Shown here piece after piece: positions 34,687 through 48,099 of a DNA stretch of 64,000 nt. Position 1 is the stretch's first letter. Each line of letters begins with the position of its first letter. The stretch comes from Mycoplasma miroungirhinis (GTDB lineage: Bacteria; Bacillota_I; Bacilli_A; Mycoplasmatales; Metamycoplasmataceae). The DNA is taken from the NCBI RefSeq assembly GCF_013008815.1, contig NZ_CP053097.1, positions 682,001-746,000 on the forward strand, read 5' to 3'. The notes under the pieces are model-generated. The model did not search any database. It saw nothing but the letters and a program-made list of their open reading frames with translations, and was not told the DNA's origin. The translations under genes and the position numbers were made by a program.

Positions 34687-36864
34687 TTATATTGTACAGC
34701 TTTGACATTCTAAAATACTTGCTGTTTGTTCGTTTCAATCAATATTTTCAGAACCCTCTAAAACTTCTTGTCTTATACGGACATAATATATACTTGAACA
34801 ACCTTGTTTAAATGCACGTATATATGCTTTATTTAAATCTCTTGTTGTTGCTTTATCATTCATAAATAAAGTTAATGAAATAGCTTGGTCAATGTGTTTT
34901 TGAGCTTTTGCTGCTATATCAATAATAGGATCAGCTCCTAATTCATATGCTCCTTGTTCATAGTATTTATAATTATTTTCATCTAGTTTGTAAGCTGAAG
35001 AATAAACTCTACCTAATTTTCCTTCTTTTCTTACTTCAATTGGAGCAACTACTGGTTGTAATGAAGGAGTACATGAACTTAAATATGAAATTGAACCAGT
35101 TGGTGCAATTGCCATTAAATGTGAATTAGCAAGACCTGTTTTTTGAATTTCATTACTTAAATTAATTCAATCTTGTTGTGTTGGTATTTTTATATTTTTT
35201 GATTCAAATAAATTTTTAATTTTTACACTTTTAAATGTGTATTCTTGTGGATCATTTTCAGTATATTTTTTAAAATATGAACCATCAGCATATTTAGAAG
35301 TTGCAAAGTTATCATATGTTTTGTTATATTCTTTTGCTAATTTATTTGATGCTTTAAATGCATAATATGCTACAGTGTAGAAAAATAAATCAGTAAATTC
35401 TAATGCTTCAGGTGAATTGTAATAAATTTCATTTGAAGCTAAAAATCCATGTAAATTCATTGCTCCTAAACCTAAAGCATGATTTTTAGAATTTCCATTT
35501 TTAATTGAAGGTGCTGAATCTAAATTAGAAAATCTTGAAACATGGTCTAGTGCTTTAATTGAATAATAAATTGATTCTTCAAATCTTAAACCAGATTCCA
35601 TCATTTTATCAATATTTAATGAAGCTAAATTACATGAAATATCTTGGCCTAATTCGTTAATACTTAAATCAGCATTATATGTTGTTTCTGAAGAAGATTG
35701 TACTATTTCAGAACATAAATTTGACATAACTATTCTTCCCTTATTTGGGTGTCTATTATTTACTGTATCATCAAATAGAATGTAAGGATATCCACTTTCA
35801 AAATGAAGTTCTGCGATTGCTTGGAAAAATTTACGAGCTGAAATAAATTTTTTAGTAATTAATGGATTTTGGATTAAATGTTCATATTCCTTAGTTATCG
35901 AAATATCACTCATTGGTTTTCCATATACTCTTTGAATATCATATGGACTAAATAATGCCATTTCTTTATTTTCTTTTGCTAATTGGAAAGTAATATCAGG
36001 TACAACTACTCCTAATGAAAGTGATTTAATTCTAATTTTTTCATCAGCATTTTCTCTTTTAGTATCTAAAAATTGCATTATATCAGGATGATGAGCATGT
36101 AAATAAACAGCTCCAGCTCCTTGTCTTTGACCTAATTGATTTGCATAACTAAAACTATCTTCAAGAATTTTCATAACAGGAACGACACCAGTTGCTTGAC
36201 CTTGGATATTTTTAATAGGAGCACCAAATTCACGTAAATTAGTTAATAATAAACTAACTCCTCCACCTCTTTTTGATAATTGTAAGCTTGTTGATATGGC
36301 TCTTGCAATAGATTCCATATTATCTTCTATTCTTAATAAATAACAACTTACATATTCTCCTCTTTGTTTTTTACCTGCATTTAAAAATGTTGGAGTTGCG
36401 GGTTGTAATCTACCACTTAAAATTTCTTTTAATATGTTTTGTGTATCACTAAAATTACCATTACCTAAAAATAAGGCATTCATTAAAGCTCTTTCACTAT
36501 ATGTTTCTAGAAATTCTTTTCCATCGAAAGTTTTTAAACAATATGAATTATAAAATTTTACAGCTCCCATAAATGAACGAAAATGGTGATTATATTCTTT
36601 TATAATGTCATATAATTGTTGCAATTGTTCTTTATTTACCCGATTAACTATTTCTTCTTCATAATAATGATTTTTAACTAAAAAATCCATTCTTTGATGA
36701 ATATTTTCAAATTTTTTAGTCGCTGGTCTAATAGTTTTTTGCATATAAATTTCAATGGCTTTTTGATCATTTTCATAAACATCTTTACCTTTTGAAAATT
36801 TAGTTAGTGCATTAAAAGCTAGATACAAATCCGCATCTTTAAATTCTTTTGTATTTGATGACAT
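34687..36864 (-). CDS. nrdE: Ribonucleoside-diphosphate reductase, alpha chain (class Ib/Ie)
   Basis: A 725-residue catalytic subunit reducing NDPs to dNDPs. The active-site cysteine pair lies in GEYVSCYLLRIEDN and in SNLCSEIVQ; the NCE-type core is in ISCNLASLNI; RGGGVSLLLTNLR and PTGSISYLSSCTPS are substrate-binding segments; the C-terminal redox pair is ECQSCTI. TGA codons at 34735-34737 and before INLSNEIQ are Trp. It lacks the long N-terminal ATP-cone of class Ia, as NrdE does. ATG 36864 has AAAGAAAGGAAA upstream. It is the last gene of nrdF-nrdI-nrdE. Confidence 0.96.
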
Positions 36865-36878
36865 ATTTTCCTTTCTTT

Positions 36879-37328
36879 TTATTTATTTCAAATTTGATTT
36901 AGTATTTTTTGTACTTTTTCTACTTCAGCAATTGATCCTCTTAATTCTATTGTTGTTAAAAGAGGTACATTCAATTTATTACTTAAAACATAACCAGCAA
37001 GACCATATGTATCACCAAAATTAGTATTTCCTGTGGCAATTATGGCAACACAATTTTTTCTATTACTTTCTATGTTTAAAAACTTAATAACTTGTTTAGG
37101 AACAGCTCCTTTAGTTTCTCCTAATCCTCCTGAAAAAGTTGGAGAAACTAAAACATATGGTTGATTGACAAAACAAGTTTCAGGATCTTCAATGGGAATT
37201 CTAGTGTTTGGAAAACCTAGTTTTAAAACAAAATGTTTAGTATTTTCTGTAGTAGATGAAAAATAAACAACATGAACTTCACCTGATACTTTAGGTATTT
37301 GTGCATGCAAATTATCATTATTGTTCAT
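36879..37328 (-). CDS. nrdI: NrdI flavodoxin-like protein
   Basis: A 149-residue flavodoxin-like activator of NrdF. GEVHVVYFSSTTENTKHFV holds the FMN phosphate loop, VSPTFSGGLGETKGAVPKQVIKFLN the isoalloxazine region, and GTGNTNFGDTYGLAG the third FMN loop. In metal-free class Ie enzymes NrdI is required to oxidise a Tyr of NrdF to DOPA. The start ATG 37328 overlaps nothing and comes 1 base after the nrdF stop (TAATATG), with GAGAG upstream. The C-terminus is ILNQIWNK, reading TGA as Trp. Confidence 0.93.
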
Positions 37329-37329
37329 A

Positions 37330-38343
37330 TTAAAACTCTCAATCTTCATCTTGTGTTTCTTCAGTTACACCCATAATATATGAACTTCCGTTTCCTGAGA
37401 AGAAATCGTGATTTTCATCAGCTCTTGCTGATAGTTGTGCAAACACTTCAGGTGCTATTTTAGTTTCTTCTGCAGTAAATGGTGAATCATAACCACAATT
37501 TTGTAAAAATTTTCCTGCGTTATATAGACTAAAACGAATAGCATCTTCAGCTAATCCAAATCCTTCATAAAGTTCAGTTAAAAATTCTTTTTCTAATTCA
37601 ATTAATTTATATAATGTGTCGAAAACAAATTCCTTGTATTCTTGTTGTTTTTCAGGTGAAAGTTTTTCAACTTTTTTACGGAATTTGTATCCTGAATAAT
37701 AATTATGTAAAACTTTATCTCTTAAAATTAATCTAATAATATCACTTGTATTAGGTAATTTTGCTCTTGCAGATAAGTAAAATGGTAGGTAGAATCCTCC
37801 ATATAGTAAAAATCCAGGCATTAAAGCAGCAGCAATTTTAGATTTCAAAGGATCATCTGAAATATAAAAAGGTATTAAAAATTTAGCTCTTGCTTGTAAT
37901 TTTTCATTATTAACAACTCACTCGTGAGCCTCTTCTATTTCTTCTGATGTATTTAATGTACTAAAAATAGTTCCATAACTTCTTGCATGAACACCAACCA
38001 TAAATGCAAAATTAGCATAAATAAATTGTTCATGATCAGTTAAAGCATTAGGAATTTGTGCTGTATCACCTAATGTTGCTTGAATTGTGTCTAATAAAGT
38101 AAGTCCAGTAAATGTTCTTGTTACTAGTTGTTGTCAATTTTTATCCATTTCATTTCATGATTTTAAGTCATTAGAAACGGGAATTTTTTCAGGTAATCAA
38201 AAATTTTGAGTTACTCTTGTTCATACTTCTAAATCTTTATCATCATTAATAACATTTCAATTAATAGCACGTAAAGGTCCTTCTTGGTTTGCTTTTACGT
38301 AGTCAAGTGGATTATTGGAATTAAAATAATATTTGTTTTTCAT
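37330..38343 (-). CDS. nrdF: Ribonucleotide reductase beta chain, class Ie (VPK, metal-free type)
   Basis: A 337-residue NrdF. GLTLLDTIQ (D85), FMVGVHARSY (V116, H119, Y123), ALMPGFLLYGGF (P167) and LRDKVLHNYY (K201, H204) align with the E. coli NrdF metal site D67, E98, H101, Y105, E158, E192, H195 at constant offsets. Three of the four carboxylate ligands are therefore Val, Pro and Lys, the signature of the class Ie beta subunit, which uses a DOPA radical on the conserved Tyr without metal. The protein ends EDWEF (TGA = Trp), the usual docking tail for NrdE. ATG 38343 follows GAGGTAAAA. First gene of the operon. Confidence 0.95.
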
Positions 38344-38475
38344 TTTTACCTCGTTCTTACTATTTTAATAAAAAAAACTAACAATTTTTAAAAAATAGAA
38401 AATGTTTTTTTCTAGCATTTTTATATGCTAAAAAATGTAAAAAAAATGTTAATAATTTAATATTTTTCTATCTTA

Positions 38476-38563
38476 ATTTTTTATTTTTTTATCAAAGTAT
38501 AACAACTTTTAGTAATTAGCAACCGCTAATAAATATCATTTTTTTGATAAAAAAATAAAAAAT
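38476..38563. repeat. 21-bp perfect inverted repeat in the nrdF/hydrolase spacer
   Basis: The arm 38476-38496 (A T6 A T7 ATCAAA) is perfectly repeated in inverse at 38543-38563 (TTTGAT A7 T A6 T), with a 46-base centre that holds a second small palindrome, ATTAGC AACC GCTAAT (38515-38530). It lies in the 290-bp spacer between two divergent genes, where a terminator is not expected. No gene is visible in the spacer. Confidence 0.75.
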
Positions 38564-38633
38564 AATTAAATTCATATTTTGAATAATTAATCTAAAAATA
38601 ATAAGATAATACTAATATAGGAGAATTGAAATT

Positions 38634-39434
38634 ATGACTAAAATATATGAAATTGCACAAGAAAATATAAATGCATTTTTAGAAGATGGTTGAGAAGAAT
38701 CAAAAAAACCAATATTACTTTTTATCCATGGATTTGGAGATAGTTGAGGTACTATTAAACCAATTATAAATATAAAAAATAGACCATTTTTTGTAGCAGC
38801 AATTGATATGCCTGGATGTGGTAAAAGTTCTTGACATGTTAGACCTTTAACTTTAGAACATTATTTTGAAGTAGTTGGATCTTTTGTTGATTCTGTTTTA
38901 AAAAATCGTGATGTTTATGTTATTGGACATTCATTAGGTGCTTTAAGTGCTTTATATCTTTTAAGAACTCATAGAGCTAAATTTGCAACTTTAGTAGGGC
39001 CTTCTCATTATTTAATAAATAAAGCAAAAATTAAATTTGGTAAAAAATATTTAATTCCGATAACACGTGAAAATGCAATTGAATCTTATTTAAAATTAAC
39101 AAATACACCAGAAGCATTTAAAAAAGAAGCTGAAGTATATGCAAATATGATTGTGAATAATAGTAATTTAAGATTTAAAAAATTTCATTATATAGTTGAT
39201 CAACAAATGTTGAATCTAGAATATGTATTTGAAAATTACTATGATTGATATAAAGCAACTAATAATTATCAATTATGTGTTGGAGAATTTGATCAATATA
39301 CAACTGTTGAAGAAATACAACTTGTAGCAAAACAAATGCATAAAAAAATAAAAATTATCAAAAATGCAGGTCATGCAACTTTTTATGATAATGCTCAAGA
39401 AATTTATGAATTTGTTTTAGAAATGTTTAAATAA
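38634..39434 (+). CDS. Alpha/beta hydrolase
   Basis: A 266-residue soluble hydrolase of the alpha/beta fold. The oxyanion strand is LLFIHGFGDSWGT (28-40), the nucleophile elbow VIGHSLGALSALY has Ser100, the acid is probably the Asp in GEFDQY, and the His is H247 in KNAGHATFYDN. It could be an esterase, lipase or peptidase (prolyl iminopeptidase-like); the substrate cannot be read from the sequence. TAGGAGAATTGAAATT precedes ATG. The stop TAA is followed at once by the ATG of the next gene, so the two are co-translated. Confidence 0.88.
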
Positions 39435-39857
39435 ATGAATCTAAAAGATTATTTTGAAAATAAATATGTGGAATTTATTCATTACTTATGTATTAAATAT
39501 CATCAAAAACCAACTCCATTTAGTAAGTTAAAAATTATTGATGTTATTAAAACTAAAAATTCTAAAATAACAAAATCAATGTGAAAATATCAAAGACATC
39601 ACATTGATGAAATGTGAATTTCAGGAGTGATATTAGCATCAAGTGAAAAAGAATACCATCAAGGTTTAAGTATAGTATGTTCTTATGAAGAACATCTATT
39701 TTTACATTATTTAATAGTTTGTAGTAATCAAACATCACCAAATAATGGAATGTTAATGCAAACTAGTTTATCTTTTTGGAATAAAACTATTATAAAAATG
39801 TCTAAAAAATACGACATTATTTATTTAAAAGATTGAGCATTGTTATTAAAATCATAA
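39435..39857 (+). CDS. Small HNH-like protein
   Basis: 140 residues. The segment WKYQRHHIDEMW (51-61) followed by YEEHLFLHYLIV (84-95) has the spacing of an HNH/His-Me finger core: a paired His-His, an acidic residue, then H87 and H91, as in HHI..N..EHF.AHYLL-type nucleases. Zinc-binding cysteines are not seen. The likeness is a motif reading, not an alignment, and the nuclease role is unproven. It starts directly after the hydrolase stop. The 16-base palindrome AATAAATTAATTTATT (39867-39882) follows, then the riboswitch promoter. Confidence 0.5.
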
Positions 39858-39899
39858 GTTAGCTCAAATAAATTAATTTATTCTCTGATTAGTTTGGAG

Positions 39900-39905
39900 T
39901 ATAAT
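39900..39905 (+). promoter_or_regulatory. -10 box of the thiamine transporter operon
   Basis: TATAAT; the predicted start point, about 7 bases on, is just before the aptamer (ACAGAGGTGC). The -35 is poor. Confidence 0.6.
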
Positions 39906-39911
39906 AAAAGT

Positions 39912-39982
39912 AACAGAGGTGCTATAAAAAGCTGAGAATATACTCTTAAAGCTGATCATGATAATTCATGCGTAGCGAGTGA
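39912..39982 (+). promoter_or_regulatory. TPP riboswitch (THI box)
   Basis: AGAGGTGC (39915-39922), GCTGAGA (39931-39937), and GCTGATCATGATAATTCATG followed by CGTAGCGAG (39951-39979) match the TPP aptamer in order and spacing. The pyrophosphate arm has a CATG-ATAAT-TCATG hairpin in place of the E. coli CTGG-ATAAT-GCCAG, and GCT/AGC replaces CCT/AGG, a compensated pair. It leads the Cypl-like transporter operon, a very sensible target. Confidence 0.92.
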
Positions 39983-39993
39983 TATATTAAATT

Positions 39994-40027
39994 ATTCTCT
40001 TTCTCTGTTAGAAAAGAGGAATTTTTT
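39994..40027 (+). terminator. Expression platform of the TPP riboswitch
   Basis: ATTCTCTTT pairs with AAAAGAGGAAT (one bulged G) and is followed by T6 directly before ATG 40028. The 3' arm contains the GAGG ribosome site, so the same hairpin could stop transcription or hide the start. Confidence 0.75.
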
Positions 40028-41350
40028 ATGAAAAAAAATAAAACATTAATTTGAAAAATATTAGGTGCTGGTCTTGCATTAGCTGGTACAGGTATTTTTG
40101 CTATTTCTTGTGCTCAACCAGTTCAGGAACAAACACCAAAAAAAGAAAACAAACAAGAAACAACACCAACTACTCCAAAAGCAATAGCAAATTGAGATAC
40201 TAATATAGTTATTACATATGGTAGTGCTAATGATGGATTTAAGAAAAAAGATCCTAAAACTCAAAAATCACCACATGATATATTTTTAGAAAATCTAGAA
40301 AGAAAATTTAATGAACTAAAAAATGCAGATCCTAATTTAAGAGTAAATGCAGATGTTAAATTTAATACTGCAGAAAATTTTGATGAAGAAAGTATGAAAA
40401 ATTCATTATTATCAGATGATGTTGATAATGACCTTTCAATCATTGGTTATAAATCTATTGATGATAAAATAGATAAAACAAACTTAGATAAATACCCACA
40501 TTATGTTGGTAATACTGAAACATTAGCATTTAAATGAACCGTTGAGGATAATGCTAATTATGTTGATGGAAGTGATAATGATCCATTAGTAAAAGGTGCA
40601 AAAGAAAACAATAAAGTTTGATTTGATAATAATGGTGAATTCCCACAATGATATACCATTGAAGATGAATTAAAATGAGATGGTTCTAAATATGCAGCAT
40701 TTTATGATGATACAAATAGACTAACTCAATTTTATCGTGGAGCTATTTACATCTCAGGAACTGATGAAGAATTACAAGCAATTGAAAATGCGTGAAAAAC
40801 TAAAAACTGAGATGAATTTTCTAAATACGGAATTATTTACAAAAACACAACAAGTTTAGGAAAATATAGATTACAAGCACATTTACTTGCTCAACACTTT
40901 AATTTAACTCCACTTGAAGTAAATACATATTTTACTGAACAAAAAAATAAAGATAATAAAAAAGTAAGTTTAGGAAAATTTTCAACTCAATTAGGTAAAA
41001 AAGACAGTTTAGGTCATACATTCCATATTGCATTTGGTGATGAAGGAGAAATGAACTGAAATCGTTCAACAAACGATAAAGATGATAAATTTAAACCAAC
41101 TGATCCAAATGCAAAAATACGTGTATTAACATTAACCGGTCCTTCACCTTATAATGCTGTATTCAGTAGACAAGGACTTCCAAAAGCAGAAAGTCAATTA
41201 ATAATGAAAGCATTAGAAAGTCTTTCAATTGACGAAAATCAACTAGGAATTTATACCGGATTTAATAAATTTATTTCTGGTGATGACAATATGTTTAAAA
41301 CATATATTGATATATATAACGGAAACACAATAGATACTAAAAACAAATAA
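40028..41350 (+). CDS. cypl: Thiamine (pyrophosphate)-binding lipoprotein, Cypl/P37 type
   Basis: A 440-residue substrate-binding lipoprotein. The signal peptide ends FAISC (Cys 28). The body resembles the P37/Cypl protein of M. hyorhinis: NIVITYGSANDGF at the start of the mature domain, FYRGAIYISGTDEELQAI and GHTFHIAFGDEGEMNWN in the middle, and LTGPSPYNAVFSRQGLPK near the end. P37/Cypl is known to bind thiamine pyrophosphate. Together with the TPP riboswitch immediately upstream and the ATPase and permease downstream, the assignment as the thiamine/TPP receptor is strong. Confidence 0.9.
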
Positions 41351-41352
41351 TT

Positions 41353-42096
41353 ATGATAAATTTAAAATTTCAAGAAGTCGACATAAAATACAAAACAATA
41401 GATAATCCTGTTTTATCTAACATAAATTTTGAGATAAAAGAAGGAGAAATGGTCGCTTTTATAGGACAAAGTGGTGTTGGTAAAAGTACTATTTTTAAAT
41501 CTATAGTAAGAAGTTTAAAACCAGCTAATGGACAAGTATTGTTAAATAATGAAAATATTTATTTACAAAATAAAAGAAAATGGAAACAAACAATTCAAAA
41601 AATTGGTTTTTTAACTCAACAACCTAATTTGATTTTTAGTGATAATGTTTATAACAACATTGTTCGTTCTATTTCTCAATACAAAAATAAATTGTATACG
41701 ATATTTTCAGTATTAACAAGAAATCAAAAACGGAATATTTTTGAACAATTAGCGAATTTAAATATTTTAGATAAAGCTTTTTATCGTGTATCAGAACTAA
41801 GTGGTGGGCAACAACAAAGAGTTGAAATTGCTAAACTTTTAACTAAAAAAGTTGAGCTTATTTTAGCTGATGAACCTACTAGTAGTTTAGATTTTCAGAC
41901 TTCATTAGAAGTTTTAGATATTTTAAAACAATTAAATAAAAAATATAAATTAACAATTATAGTTATTATTCATGACTTAAATTTAGTTAAAAAATATTTT
42001 AGTCGTGTTATAGGTTTTAAAAATAGCACGATAACACTGGATAAAAAAACAAAAGAAGTTAAAAAATGAGAACTACTTGAAGCAGTTTCAAAATAA
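41353..42096 (+). CDS. Thiamine ABC transporter ATPase (P29 type)
   Basis: A 247-residue ATPase energising the Cypl transporter. Walker A GQSGVGKST, signature LSGGQQQRVEIAKLL, Walker B LILADEPTSSLD and H-loop IVIIHDLN are all present. It begins 2 bases after the cypl stop. The final codons read KKWELLEAVSK, where the Trp is TGA 42067-42069. The paralogue at 9085 has the same layout but no partner genes. Confidence 0.93.
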
Positions 42097-43871
42097 AAAT
42101 TCACCAAAACATTTTCTTTTATCAAGTAACTTCCAGTGACCAAAAAACCCAAAAAAAAATAAGAAGTTTTTGAAAACATTTATTAATTTTTCTCTGCATA
42201 TTTTTAATTATTTATTTATTTTCCACATACAGTTATAAAACAACCAATTCTTATGGAGTGAAATTATTTCAAAAAAACTTTTTAAGAATTTTTCAGTTTT
42301 CTAACATCAGTACAATGGACTATGAACAAAATCTTTTATTGAGAAGTTTAAATATTTTATGATTTACTATTAAATATACTATTACTGGAACATTTATTGG
42401 TTTTATATTAGCGATTTTAACTTCGTTTTTAACTAATAGAAATTTTACAAACAAAATTTGATCTTTTTTTTCAAGAAATTTAATCTTATTTTTACGTTGT
42501 ATTCCAGAGTTGTTATTTATTACATTATTTACTTCAATTTATCGAGCAGAATTTAGTTTAATTTTAATTTTCATTTGATTTACTTGATTATGACTTCATA
42601 AATATTACATTGAAGCGCTTGAATCAATTGATAAAAAACCTTTTTATATATCTATTAATCAAGGTAATTCAAAAATTAAATCTTTTTATAAAGAAATATT
42701 ACCTAGATTAATGAATAGATTTATTAGTTTATTTATTTATTCTTTTGAATCCAATATGCGTTGAGGTTCAATTTTATCTACATTAGGAGCACCAGGAATC
42801 GGAGTCTTAATTAATTATGCTAGTAAATCAAGCGCAAGATTTCAAGAACTAGGTATTCCACTAACGATTTTGTTAGTATTTATTGTATGTTTAGAAATAC
42901 TAAATGTTATTTTAAATAAATATTTATTTCAAACTAGTACTAAAAACATCAAAACTTTAGATATAAATAAGTTAAGTAAAACAATTAATACTCGTTTCTG
43001 AATTAAACTTATTATTGTTGTTATTTTAGGTATTTTTAGTATTTATACTATTGCTGTAACTGATAAATCTTATATTTTATCAAGTTCATCAATTGAGTTT
43101 TTTAAAGCATTATTGTATCCTGATTGACAACACTTTCAATGAAGTAGTTCAGATATAAAAGTAAATCCATTGTTACAAATTTTACAAATAATAACATTTG
43201 CTATATCTACTATCACAGTAACAGTTATTTTAGCAATTATTATTGTTCCATTTTGTGCAATGTTTACTAATAAATTCCATTCAAGTATTATTTTTAGAGC
43301 ACTTAATAGTTTTAATAGATTAATACCTGCAATCGTTTTAATTTATTTATTTGGTGCATTAGTATCAAACGTATCAAAAATAACTTTAATTATTTTTGTT
43401 TTAGGATTTCATGAAGCATCGGGATTTATTAAACAAATATCAGAAACTGTTGATAATATTGATGATTGAAAAATTAAAAATCTTCAACAAATGGGAAATT
43501 CAAAATTGAGAATATATTTTAAATTTATATTACCAAACATTAAATATGATTTTATTAGTTTAACTATTTTCTATTTTGAAATGTCAATTAGAAATGCAAT
43601 TACATATAGTGTATTTACAACAACACAAAACGAATTATATTTAGGACACGGATTATCAGATTCATTAAATGAAAAATCTTTACATGTCAATGTTGCAAGT
43701 GTATATTTTTGGTGTTCAACATTAACTATATTCTTATTAAATATAATTTCAGAACAAATAATATTTAAAATCAAAAATAGAAACATTAATTATTTTAAAT
43801 ATTTATATAAATTTAAATTAAAATTACTACCAAAACTTAAGTTAAATAAGTTTTATAAAAATATTCATTAA
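42066..43871 (+). CDS. Thiamine ABC transporter permease (P69/PhnE type)
   Basis: A 601-residue fused permease with two PhnE-like halves. Each half has several membrane segments and a cytoplasmic EAA loop: EALESIDKKPFYISINQGNS in the first, and ETVDNIDDWKIKNLQQMGNS in the second. ATG 42066 lies within the end of the ATPase gene, formed by the bases that hold its TGA Trp codon, with AAAGAAG upstream. It is the only ATG ahead of the first membrane segment (WKHLLIFLCIFLIIYLF), so a 31-base overlap is accepted. It completes the receptor-ATPase-permease operon. Confidence 0.9.
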
Positions 43872-43908
43872 ATATCTAATAATTTAATTTCAATAATACA
43901 AATTATAA

Positions 43909-43943
43909 TAATATCAAGTGCAATAATGTGCTTGATATTTTTT
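43909..43943 (+). terminator. Terminator of the thiamine transporter operon
   Basis: ATATCAAG and CTTGATAT form an 8-bp stem followed by T7. The next 90 bases, to 44028, hold no gene that I can see. Confidence 0.8.
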
Positions 43944-44028
43944 TACATTCTACAAAATGTACTTAAATTAGTAGGATACAAACTTTAAGTTTTTATAACT
44001 AGGTCGATGTATTTTTGAAAAACACTAA

Positions 44029-44062
44029 AAAAACTCGATACCTTTTAAGATAATCGAGTTTA
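44029..44062 (-). terminator. Terminator of the leuS-pepA unit
   Basis: On the minus strand AAACTCGAT and ATCGAGTTT form a 9-bp stem followed by a T run. Confidence 0.8.
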
Positions 44063-44084
44063 ATTTATGTCTAATAAAATGAGT

Positions 44085-45443
<1,359 letters not shown>

Positions 45444-45481
45444 ATTTTCTCCTTATTATTAATTTAAAAAACACTTTTAAT

Positions 45482-47893
<2,412 letters not shown>

Positions 47894-48058
47894 ATTTTAA
47901 TTTTACTAAATTTATACATTATTTAATAATAAACAATACAAAATAATTAAAAATTACACATTTTTTTCAAAATAGAAAAATATATTATTCTTTTTGAATT
48001 TTTATATGCTAAAACGAATTTTTGTTGTAAAAATTTATGAATAAATTTTAGTCAAATG

Positions 48059-48064
48059 TATAAT
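48059..48064 (+). promoter_or_regulatory. -10 box of the S66 peptidase gene
   Basis: TATAAT preceded by TG, with TTATGA 18 bases upstream as weak -35; AAAAGGACAAAAT then leads to ATG 48100. Confidence 0.45.
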
Positions 48065-48099
48065 TTTATATTATATATTTAAAGAAAAAAGGACAAAAT

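Noticed and set aside
39867-39882. 16-base palindrome AATAAATTAATTTATT after the HNH-like gene
   Set aside because: Pure AT with no T run; such palindromes are expected by chance at this base composition, so I did not call it a terminator or operator.
43944-44028. Spacer checked for a tRNA or small RNA
   Set aside because: No cloverleaf arms, TTC loop or discriminator end could be drawn.
47894-48099. Possible T-box leader upstream of leuS
   Set aside because: No T-box consensus, specifier stem or terminator/antiterminator pair could be found in the 206-base spacer.
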